Positions 57,454-64,000 of a stretch of DNA of 64,000 nucleotides are shown piece by piece. Made by a program: the position numbers and the translations under genes. Location of the stretch: positions 2,170,001-2,234,000 of the forward strand of contig NZ_JAACJE010000001.1 of NCBI RefSeq assembly GCF_010020825.1. Direction: 5' to 3'. Below the pieces are notes generated by a model, which did not search any database, had not been told where the DNA came from, and saw only the letters and a program-made list of their open reading frames with translations. Origin of the DNA: Acidovorax sp. 210-6. GTDB lineage: Bacteria; Pseudomonadota; Gammaproteobacteria; Burkholderiales; Burkholderiaceae_C. Each line of letters begins with the position of its first letter. Position 1 is the stretch's first letter.

Positions 57454-57909
57454 ATGAACATCAGTCAGCTCGCTAAAGCGGTCGGGGTCTCCACCGATAC
57501 CGTGCGTTACTACGAGAAGCAAGGCCTCATCAGCGCACCTCAGCGCCAGGCCAATGGCTATCGCCGCTACACCGACACCCATGTCGATCTGGTGCGCTTT
57601 GTGCGGGGCGCACAGGCGCTGGGGTTCTCGCTGGCAGAGATACGGGCCATCTTGCCGCAAGTGGTGCAAGGCACGTTGGGCCGCACCGAGATCGAGCAGC
57701 AGCTCAAGGCCAAGATGGCGCAGATCGATGCGCACATGGCGCAGCTCAAGACCTTGAAGAAGGAGTTGGCGGCCACCTTCAGCGCGCTGCGCTGCGCCCC
57801 CCACCAGCCAGTGGCCGCAGCCCATGCAACGGCACCGGACAGTGGCAGCGGCGCGGGAGTCGCAGTGGCGCGGCGTGCATTTGCCAAGCGCCAGCCGCAG
57901 TCCACTTGA
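57454..57909 (+). CDS. MerR-family transcriptional regulator
   Basis: A 151-residue regulator with the MerR N-terminal helix-turn-helix (MNISQLAKAVGVSTDTVRYY, EKQGLISAPQR, YRRYTDTHVDLVRFV), a dimerisation coiled coil (about 85-120) and a short Ala/Gly-rich tail. There is no obvious metal-binding Cys pair; a single Cys (SALRCAP) lies after the coil. It probably controls the divergent MBL-hydrolase gene. The inducer is unknown. Confidence 0.9.
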   Translation: MNISQLAKAVGVSTDTVRYYEKQGLISAPQRQANGYRRYTDTHVDLVRFVRGAQALGFSLAEIRAILPQVVQGTLGRTEIEQQLKAKMAQIDAHMAQLKTLKKELAATFSALRCAPHQPVAAAHATAPDSGSGAGVAVARRAFAKRQPQST

Positions 57910-57990
57910 TGTGCAGGCCTGGCATGCCGACACAGCGAGCCATGCGCATAAAAATGCCGCGCAGTCCCTGCGGAACCTGCGCGGCGCACT

Positions 57991-58015
57991 ATTGAATTGA
58001 TAGCAATTCAGCGCT
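57991..58015 (+). repeat. Short remnant of the dispersed repeat, copy m
   Basis: ATTGAATTGATAGCAATT followed by CAGCGCT resembles the left/central part only. It sits between the convergent merR and DUF3079 genes. Weak copy. Confidence 0.35.
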
Positions 58016-58032
58016 ACCCGGATGTCACTTCC

Positions 58033-58281
58033 TCACCTATCCGGGGCTTTTGGGTACAAAGCCTCCACCTGATGCGGCACGGTCGGCAGCGCAGCGCCAG
58101 CCTGCGGCTCCGACGCTGCCGTACCCCACTCCTCCCAGTCATCCCCAAACAACTCCGCCGGGTGCTGCGTACGGTCTGAGCCGTTGCCGCAGCGCATGTC
58201 GTTGGCGGGGCAATACAGATCGCAGCCCCAGCAGATGCGCTCGGGGTGTGCCGGGGCCTTGGGGAACTTCTTGGCGGCCAT
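58033..58281 (-). CDS. DUF3079 small protein
   Basis: An 82-residue protein matching the DUF3079 family by its N-terminal KKFPKAPAHPERICWGCDLY, with a possible metal site formed by CWGCDLYC...C (four cysteines) and the conserved GNGSDRTQHPAELFGDDW. Function unknown. It lies 36 bp downstream of lpdA on the same strand and may be the last gene of the PDH operon. Confidence 0.85.
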   Translation of the reverse strand: MAAKKFPKAPAHPERICWGCDLYCPANDMRCGNGSDRTQHPAELFGDDWEEWGTAASEPQAGAALPTVPHQVEALYPKAPDR

Positions 58282-58317
58282 GGCTGCGTCTGTATTGCCG
58301 TGGATGTTGGCAAGGGG

Positions 58318-60144
58318 CTATTTGCGCGCTGGCGGCACGTCGGTGCAGCTGCCGTGTGCCACTTCCGCCGCCATGCCAATGCTCTCGCCCAGCGTGGGGT
58401 GGGGATGGATGGTCTTGCCGATGTCCACGGCGTCGGCACCCATCTCGATGGCCAGGGCGATCTCGCCGATCATGTCGCCCGCGTGGGTACCGACGATGCC
58501 ACCGCCCAGGATCTTGCCGTGGCCGTGCGCCTCGGGGCTGTCGTCGAACAGCAGCTTGGTGAAGCCTTCGTCACGCCCGTTGGCAATGGCACGGCCCGAG
58601 GCGGCCCAGGGGAACAGGCCCTTCTTGACCTTGATGCCCTGCTGCTTGGCCTGGTCCTCGGTCAGGCCCACCCAGGCCACTTCGGGGTCGGTGTAGGCCA
58701 CGCTGGGGATCACGCGGGCGTTGAAGGCGGCGCTGGCCAGCTCCTTGTTGCCCTGCAATTCGCCGGCGATGACTTCTGCCGCCACATGCGCCTCGTGCAC
58801 CGCCTTGTGCGCCAGCATGGGCTGGCCCACGATGTCGCCAATGGCGAAGATGTGCGGCACATTGGTGCGCATCTGGATGTCCACGTTGATGAAGCCACGG
58901 TCCGTCACCGCCACACCGGCCTTGTCGGCAGCGATCTTCTTGCCGTTGGGCGTGCGGCCCACGGCCTGCAGCACGAGGTCGTAGGTGCCTTCGCTCTTGG
59001 TACCGTCCAGGCCCTCGAACTGCACCTGGATGCCTTCGGGCGTGGCCTGGGCGCCCACGGTCTTGGTCTTGAGCCGGATGTTGTCGAAGCGGTGCTTGTT
59101 CATCTTCTCCCAGACCTTGACGAGGTCGCGGTCCGCACCCTGCATCAGGCCGTCCATCATCTCGACCACGTCCAGGCGTGCGCCCAGCGTGCTGTACACC
59201 GTGCCCATTTCCAGGCCGATGATGCCGCCGCCGACAATGAGCATCTTTTGCGGCACGCCCTGCAGGGCCAGTGCGCCGGTGGAGTCCACCACGCGCGGGT
59301 CGTCGGGCATGAAGGGCAGGCGCACGGCCTGGCTGCCTGCGGCGATGATGGCCTTCTTGAACGCCACCACCTTTTTGCTGCCGGTCTTGTCCTGGCCGGT
59401 GCCGGTGGTTTCTTCCACCTCGAGGTGATTGGCGCCGACGAAGGCACCGTAGCCGCGCACGATGGTGACCTTGCGCATCTTGGCCATCTGGCCCAGGCCG
59501 CCGGTGAGCTTGGCGATGACCTTTTCCTTGTGGCCACGCAAGTTGTCCACATTGACCTGGGGCGCGCCAAAATCGACACCCGCTGCCGAGAGGTGCGCCA
59601 CTTCATCCATCACCGCCGCCACATGCAGCAGAGCCTTGCTGGGAATGCAGCCCACGTTCAGGCACACGCCACCGAGCTGGGCATAGCGCTCCACCAGCAC
59701 CACCTTCAGGCCCAGGTCGGCCGCGCGGAACGCGGCGCTGTAGCCGCCGGGGCCGCCGCCCAGCACCAGCACGTCGCAGTCCAGATCGGTCGAGCCGGTG
59801 TAGCTGGATGCTTCGATATTGATAGCTGCTTGCGCAGATTCTACGGGCGCTGCGGCCTCATTTGGCTTGGATACTGGCGCCGCAGGCGCAGACGCGGCTC
59901 CCTCACCGGCCACTTCCAGCGACAGCAGCACGCTGCCCTCTGCAACCTTGTCGCCGAGCTGAACCTTGAGCTCCTTGACCACGCCCGCGTGGCTGGAGGG
60001 AATCTCCATGGAGGCCTTGTCGGACTCCACGGTGACCAGGCTCTGCTCGGCGCGGATGGTGTCACCCACCTTCACGAGCACCTCGATCACGCCCACTTCG
60101 TCGAAGTCGCCGATGTCGGGGACCTTGATATCAATCACTGCCAT
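58318..60144 (-). CDS. lpdA: Dihydrolipoyl dehydrogenase (PDH E3) with N-terminal lipoyl domain
   Basis: A 608-residue flavoprotein that reoxidises dihydrolipoamide in the PDH complex. An N-terminal lipoyl domain (about 2-78, lipoyl lysine K43 in ESDKASME) is joined by an Ala/Pro linker (about 80-117) to the E3 core. The core has FAD motif [15 protein letters not shown], redox disulfide [16 protein letters not shown] motif [11 protein letters not shown] and the C-terminal HPHPTLGES with the active-site His-Glu. Residues about 93-111 of the linker are encoded by a copy of the dispersed repeat. GAAAGGAG precedes the ATG. The lipoyl domain is nearly identical to that of the adjacent aceF. Confidence 0.96.
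   Translation of the reverse strand: MAVIDIKVPDIGDFDEVGVIEVLVKVGDTIRAEQSLVTVESDKASMEIPSSHAGVVKELKVQLGDKVAEGSVLLSLEVAGEGAASAPAAPVSKPNEAAAPVESAQAAINIEASSYTGSTDLDCDVLVLGGGPGGYSAAFRAADLGLKVVLVERYAQLGGVCLNVGCIPSKALLHVAAVMDEVAHLSAAGVDFGAPQVNVDNLRGHKEKVIAKLTGGLGQMAKMRKVTIVRGYGAFVGANHLEVEETTGTGQDKTGSKKVVAFKKAIIAAGSQAVRLPFMPDDPRVVDSTGALALQGVPQKMLIVGGGIIGLEMGTVYSTLGARLDVVEMMDGLMQGADRDLVKVWEKMNKHRFDNIRLKTKTVGAQATPEGIQVQFEGLDGTKSEGTYDLVLQAVGRTPNGKKIAADKAGVAVTDRGFINVDIQMRTNVPHIFAIGDIVGQPMLAHKAVHEAHVAAEVIAGELQGNKELASAAFNARVIPSVAYTDPEVAWVGLTEDQAKQQGIKVKKGLFPWAASGRAIANGRDEGFTKLLFDDSPEAHGHGKILGGGIVGTHAGDMIGEIALAIEMGADAVDIGKTIHPHPTLGESIGMAAEVAHGSCTDVPPARK
59813..59868 (+). repeat. Dispersed repeat inside the lpdA linker, copy k
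   Basis: Plus strand: GATATTGATAGCTGCTTGCG, CAGATTCTACGGGCGCTGCG and GCCTCATTTGG. It is antisense to lpdA and in frame, encoding [17 protein letters not shown]. The core ATAGCTGCT-GCGC and CGGGCGCTGC-GGCC blocks match the intergenic copies. Confidence 0.75.
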
Positions 60145-60157
60145 GTCCAGGCTCCTT

Positions 60158-61513
60158 TCACAGCAGGATGCGGCGGTAGTCCGCCAGCAGTTGGCCCAGG
60201 TAGGCATTGAAGCGCGCAGCGGAGGCGCCGTCGATCACGCGGTGGTCGTACGACAGCGACAGCGGCAGCGTCAGGCGCGGCACGAACTGCTTGCCATCCC
60301 ACACGGGCTTCATCTGGCCCTTGGACAGGCCCAGGATGGCCACTTCCGGCGCGTTGATGATGGGCGTGAAATGCGTGCCGCCAATGCCGCCCAGCGAGCT
60401 GATGGAGAAGCAGCCGCCCTGCATGTCGGCCGCGCCCAGCTTGCCGTCGCGGGCCTTCTTGGCCAGCTCGGCCATCTCGGCGCTGATCTGCAGGATGCCC
60501 TTCTGGTCGGCGTCGCGCAGCACAGGCACCACCAGGCCGTTGGGCGTGTCGGCGGCAAAGCCGATGTGGAAGTACTGCTTGTACACCAGGGTGTCGCCAT
60601 CGAGGCTGGTGTTGAACTCCGGGAACTTCTTGAGCGCCGCAACCACCGCCTTGATGACGAAGGCCAGCATGGTGACCTTGACGCCGCTCTTTTCGTTCTC
60701 CTTGTTGGTGGAGACGCGGAAGGCTTCCAGCTCGGTGATGTCGGCCTCGTCGTTGTTGGTGACGTGCGGAATCATCACCCAGTTGCGTGCCAGGTTGGCG
60801 CCGCTGATCTTCTTGATGCGCGAGAGGTCCTTGCGCTCCACCGGGCCAAACTTGGTGAAGTCCACCTTGGGCCAGGGCAGCAGGTCCAGGCCCACACCCG
60901 TGCCACCACCGGCCGGGGCCTTGGCGGCCTGGGCCTTGGTCTGCACGCTGCCTGCCATCACCCGCTGGGTGAAGGCCTGCACGTCCTCGTGCGAAATGCG
61001 GCCCTTGGGGCCGGTACCCTGGACTTCGGCCAGCGGCACGCCCAGCTCGCGCGCAAACTTGCGCACCGAGGGGCTGGCGTGCGGCAGGCCGCCGGTGGGC
61101 GTACCAGGCTGGTGCGCAGGCGCAGCCACCGCCGGTGCGGCCGCAGCGGGTGCCGGGGGCATTGCGGCGGCAGGGGCAGCCACCACAACCGCGGGCGCTT
61201 CTGTTTTGATAGCTGCTGGCGCTTGTTCTGCGGGCGCTGCAGCCGTTTTTTGCTCAAATGCCTGGGCGGGTGCGCCTGCGGCGTCGAGCACCAGCACCAC
61301 CGAGCCCTGCTTGACCTTGTCGCCCACCTGCACGCGCAGTTCCTTCACCACGCCGGCGTGGCTCGATGGGATCTCCATCGACGCCTTGTCCGACTCGACC
61401 GTGATGAGCGATTGCTCGGCCTTGACCGTGTCGCCCGCCTTGACGAGCAACTCGATCACGCCCACTTCGTCGAAATCCCCGATGTCCGGGACCAGGATGT
61501 CCATCAGTGCCAT
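60158..61513 (-). CDS. aceF: Pyruvate dehydrogenase E2, dihydrolipoamide acetyltransferase
   Basis: A 451-residue E2 with one lipoyl domain (about 3-77, lipoyl lysine K43), a long Ala/Pro hinge (about 80-140), a peripheral subunit-binding domain (about 145-180; [20 protein letters not shown]) and a C-terminal acetyltransferase domain with the catalytic DHRVIDGA. Residues about 86-104 of the hinge are encoded by a copy of the dispersed repeat. One lipoyl domain here plus one on E3 replaces the multi-lipoyl E2 of E. coli. Order aceE-aceF-lpdA, with 18 bp after aceE and 13 bp before lpdA. Confidence 0.97.
   Translation of the reverse strand: MALMDILVPDIGDFDEVGVIELLVKAGDTVKAEQSLITVESDKASMEIPSSHAGVVKELRVQVGDKVKQGSVVLVLDAAGAPAQAFEQKTAAAPAEQAPAAIKTEAPAVVVAAPAAAMPPAPAAAAPAVAAPAHQPGTPTGGLPHASPSVRKFARELGVPLAEVQGTGPKGRISHEDVQAFTQRVMAGSVQTKAQAAKAPAGGGTGVGLDLLPWPKVDFTKFGPVERKDLSRIKKISGANLARNWVMIPHVTNNDEADITELEAFRVSTNKENEKSGVKVTMLAFVIKAVVAALKKFPEFNTSLDGDTLVYKQYFHIGFAADTPNGLVVPVLRDADQKGILQISAEMAELAKKARDGKLGAADMQGGCFSISSLGGIGGTHFTPIINAPEVAILGLSKGQMKPVWDGKQFVPRLTLPLSLSYDHRVIDGASAARFNAYLGQLLADYRRILL
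61202..61260 (+). repeat. Dispersed repeat inside the aceF hinge, copy l
   Basis: Plus strand: GTTTTGATAGCTGCTGGCGC, TTGTTCTGCGGGCGCTGCAG and CCGTTTTTTGCTCAAAT. Antisense to aceF and in frame, encoding [17 protein letters not shown]. It matches copy g at 15 of 16 bases in the ATAGCTGCT-GCGCTT block and 12 of 12 in CGGGCGCTGCAG. Confidence 0.85.
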
Positions 61514-61531
61514 GTTTGTCTCCGGTTCTGT

Positions 61532-64000
61532 TTACGCGTACAGCGGGTTGGTCTTGTCGGCCTTGATGCCGTACTTGGCAATGGCCTCGGCCACCTTGGC
61601 GGCGGGCACCGTGCCCTGCTCGCTCAGGGCCTTGAGCGCGGCCACGACGATGTAGTGGCGGTTGATCTCGAAGTGCTCGCGCAGGCGGTAGCGGAAGTCG
61701 CTGCGGCCGAAGCCGTCGGTGCCCAGCACGCTGTAGGAGCGCCCTGCGGGGATGAAGGCGCGGATCTGCTCGGCGTAGTTCTTCATGTAGTCGGTGGACG
61801 CCACCACCGGGCCCGGGCGGCCGCCCAGCTGCTGCGCCACGAAGGACACGCGCGGTGTCTCCAGCGGATGCAGCAGGTTCCAGCGCGCCACGTCCTGGCC
61901 CTCGCGGGTCAGCTCGTTGAAGCTGGTGCAGCTCCACACGTCGGCCTGCACGCCCCAGTCGGCGGCGAGCAGCTTCTGCGCCTCGATCGATTCGCGCAGG
62001 ATCGAGCCCGAGCCCAGCAGCTGCACGCGCTTGTCGCCGTCCGCGCCGGCCTTGCACAGGTACATGCCCTTGATGATCTGCTCTTCCGTGCCCGGCTGCA
62101 GGCCCGGCATGGCGTAGTTCTCATTGAGCAGCGTGATGTAGTAGTAGACGTTTTCCTGCTTCTCCACCATGCGCTTCAGGCCGTCCTGCATGATGACCGC
62201 CACCTCGTGCGCGAAGGTCGGGTCATAGCTCACGCAGTTGGGAATGGTGTTGGCCAGGATGTGGCTGTGGCCGTCCTCGTGCTGCAGGCCTTCGCCGTTG
62301 AGCGTGGTGCGGCCCGACGTGCCCCCCAGGATGAAGCCGCGCGCCTGCATGTCGCCCGCGGCCCAGGCGAAGTCACCAAAGCGCTGGAAGCCGAACATCG
62401 AGTAGTAAACATAGAACGGGATCATGATGCGGTTGTTCGTCGAATACGACGTCGCCGCAGCGATCCACGAGCACATGCCGCCCGCCTCATTGATGCCTTC
62501 CTGAAGAATCTGACCGGCCTTGTCTTCCTTGTAGTACATCACCTGGTCGCGGTCGACCGGGGTGTAGAGCTGGCCCTTGGGGTTGTAGATGCCAATCTGG
62601 CGGAACAATCCCTCCATGCCGAAGGTACGCGCCTCATCCACCAGGATGGGCACCACGCGCGGACCCAGGGCCTTGTCGCGCAGCAGCTGCGTGAGAAAGC
62701 GCACGTAGGCCTGGGTGGTGGAGATCTCGCGGCCCTCCGCGGTGGGCTCCAGCACGGCCTTGAAGGTCTCCAGCGCCGGCACGGTGAAACTCTCGTCGGC
62801 GTGCGTGCGACGCTGCGGCAGGTAGCCGCCCAGGGCCTTGCGGCGCTCGTGCAGGTACTTCATTTCCGGCGTGTCGTCGGCCGGCTTGTAGTAGGGCAGC
62901 TTGTCCAGCTCGCTGTCGGGGATCGGGATGTTGAAACGGTCGCGGATGTACTTGATGTCCTCGTCCGACAGCTTCTTGGTCTGGTGCACGGTGTTCTTGC
63001 CCTCACCGGCCTTGCCCATGCCATAGCCCTTGACGGTCTTGACCAGCAACACCGTAGGCTGGCCCTGGTGTTCATTGGCCGCATGGAAGGCGGCATACAC
63101 CTTCTCGGGCTCGTGGCCGCCGCGGCGCAGCTCCCAGATTTCATCATCGGAGAGGTGCTCGACCAATTTTGCCGTCTCGGGGTGCTTGCCGAAGAAATGC
63201 TTGCGGATGTAGGCGCCGTCCATGGCGCGGTAGGTCTGGTAGTCGCCGTCCAGCGTTTCCATCATGAGCTGCTTGAGCTTGCCGCTCTTGTCGCGGCGCA
63301 GCAGCTCGTCCCAGCCCTTGCCCCACAGCAGCTTGATCACATGCCAGCCCGCGCCGCGGAAGTCGCCTTCGAGCTCCTGGATGATCTTGCCGTTGCCGCG
63401 CACCGGGCCGTCCAGGCGCTGCAGGTTGCAGTTGATGACGAAGATCAGGTTGTCCAGGTTCTCGCGCGCCGCCAGGCTGATGGCGCCCTTGCTCTCGGGC
63501 TCGTCCATCTCGCCGTCGCCGAGGAACACCCAGACCTTGCGGTTGTCCGTCTTGGCGATGCCGCGGGCATGCAGGTACTTGAGGAAGCGCGCCTGGTAGA
63601 TCGCCATCATGGGCCCCAGGCCCATGCTCACCGTGGGGAACTGCCAGAAGCCCGGCATCAGTTTGGGGTGCGGGTAGCTCGACAGGCCCTTGCCACCGAC
63701 CTCCTGGCGGAAGCTCTCGAGCTGCTCCTCGCTGATGCGGCCCTCGAGGTAGGCGCGCGCATAGATGCCGGGGGCGCTGTGGCCCTGGAAGTAGATGCAG
63801 TCGCCGCCGTGGTTTTCGCTCTCGGCGTGCCAGAAATGGTTGAAGCCCGCACCCCACATGCTGGCGAGCGAGGCGAACGAGCCGATGTGCCCGCCCAGGT
63901 CGCCACCGTCGGGCGGATTGAGGCGGTTGGCGCGCACCACCATGGCCATGGCGTTCCAGCGCATGTAGGCGCGCAGGCGCTTTTCGATCGCGATGTTGCC
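61532..64000 (-). CDS. aceE: Pyruvate dehydrogenase E1 (homodimeric), N-terminus cut off
   Basis: 822 codons lie in the window; the gene continues past the right edge, and the full family length is about 890-900 residues. The first visible codons encode GNIAIEKRLRAYMRWNAM. It is the thiamine-diphosphate-dependent E1 that decarboxylates pyruvate and acetylates the lipoyl domain. The ThDP motif GDGEMDEPESKGAISLA and the HSHILANTIPNCVSYDP and EDGHSH regions of the AceE type are present. It is the first visible gene of the aceE-aceF-lpdA operon. Confidence 0.97.
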   Translation of the reverse strand, partial: GNIAIEKRLRAYMRWNAMAMVVRANRLNPPDGGDLGGHIGSFASLASMWGAGFNHFWHAESENHGGDCIYFQGHSAPGIYARAYLEGRISEEQLESFRQEVGGKGLSSYPHPKLMPGFWQFPTVSMGLGPMMAIYQARFLKYLHARGIAKTDNRKVWVFLGDGEMDEPESKGAISLAARENLDNLIFVINCNLQRLDGPVRGNGKIIQELEGDFRGAGWHVIKLLWGKGWDELLRRDKSGKLKQLMMETLDGDYQTYRAMDGAYIRKHFFGKHPETAKLVEHLSDDEIWELRRGGHEPEKVYAAFHAANEHQGQPTVLLVKTVKGYGMGKAGEGKNTVHQTKKLSDEDIKYIRDRFNIPIPDSELDKLPYYKPADDTPEMKYLHERRKALGGYLPQRRTHADESFTVPALETFKAVLEPTAEGREISTTQAYVRFLTQLLRDKALGPRVVPILVDEARTFGMEGLFRQIGIYNPKGQLYTPVDRDQVMYYKEDKAGQILQEGINEAGGMCSWIAAATSYSTNNRIMIPFYVYYSMFGFQRFGDFAWAAGDMQARGFILGGTSGRTTLNGEGLQHEDGHSHILANTIPNCVSYDPTFAHEVAVIMQDGLKRMVEKQENVYYYITLLNENYAMPGLQPGTEEQIIKGMYLCKAGADGDKRVQLLGSGSILRESIEAQKLLAADWGVQADVWSCTSFNELTREGQDVARWNLLHPLETPRVSFVAQQLGGRPGPVVASTDYMKNYAEQIRAFIPAGRSYSVLGTDGFGRSDFRYRLREHFEINRHYIVVAALKALSEQGTVPAAKVAEAIAKYGIKADKTNPLYA

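Noticed and set aside
58246-60210. A 654-codon open frame opposite lpdA
   Set aside because: Same reason; lpdA has all catalytic motifs on the other strand.

Overview
The window looks like chromosomal DNA of a high-GC, denitrifying, PHB-accumulating betaproteobacterium, most likely family Comamonadaceae (Acidovorax/Alicycliphilus-like). The reasons are the gene order gyrA-serC-pheA-tyrA-aroA::cmk-rpsA-ihfB-lapA-lapB, the fused aroA-cmk gene, a phasin, a pyruvate dehydrogenase whose E3 subunit carries its own lipoyl domain, and many copies of a ~60 bp AT-rich/GC-rich dispersed repeat with the core ATAGCTGCTNGCGCTT...GGGCGCTGCAGGCC. The assignment is inference from gene content; no rRNA or tRNA gene was recognised.

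Layout. (1) 1-4.4 kb: start of a YebC regulator, a HerA-type ATPase with a membrane-protein partner, threonine dehydratase and uracil phosphoribosyltransferase. (2) 4.4-11.9 kb: denitrification block with nirN (+) converging on a minus-strand set that holds two different cytochrome cd1 nitrite reductases (nirS), a NapC/NirT tetraheme quinol dehydrogenase, an ethylbenzene-dehydrogenase-type cytochrome c and a cupredoxin. Each nirS has an FNR/DNR-type box and a -10 element upstream. (3) 12.0-18.5 kb: a complete, tightly overlapping ccmABCDEFGHI operon (System I cytochrome c maturation) that would mature the cytochromes next door, followed by a TonB-dependent haem receptor. (4) 20.9-26.5 kb: a decayed cytosine deaminase gene, a diguanylate cyclase, a second YebC-like regulator, a Ser/Thr kinase fused to a cyclic-nucleotide-binding domain, and exonuclease I. 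(5) 26.5-39.6 kb: OmpA-like protein, gyrA, the serine/aromatic amino acid/translation supra-operon and comEA. (6) 39.7-58.3 kb: mixed genes: 5-oxoprolinase, CrcB, a P450, a LOG-family hydrolase, a FecR-domain/SLAM-like outer membrane pair, RmuC, a hydroxyacid reductase, a Na+/H+ antiporter, a thioesterase, phasin with two PhaR-like operators, a ferric-iron binding protein, an SDR, and a divergent MBL-hydrolase/MerR pair. (7) 58.3-64 kb: pyruvate dehydrogenase operon aceE (partial)-aceF-lpdA.

The most interesting signal is the dispersed repeat. Besides sitting between genes, it lies inside coding sequence at three places. Two of these are the hinge linkers following the lipoyl domains of PDH E2 and E3, where the repeat is in the same frame and orientation and encodes a similar Ala/Pro linker. 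The third is inside the AroA domain. The 16.4-kb nir-ccm-haem block between 4.4 and 20.9 kb contains no clear copy. Other notable points are the pair of dissimilar NirS enzymes, a CX3CH second haem-like motif in the accessory cytochrome, the FecR/SLAM-like pair and the kinase-cNMP fusion.
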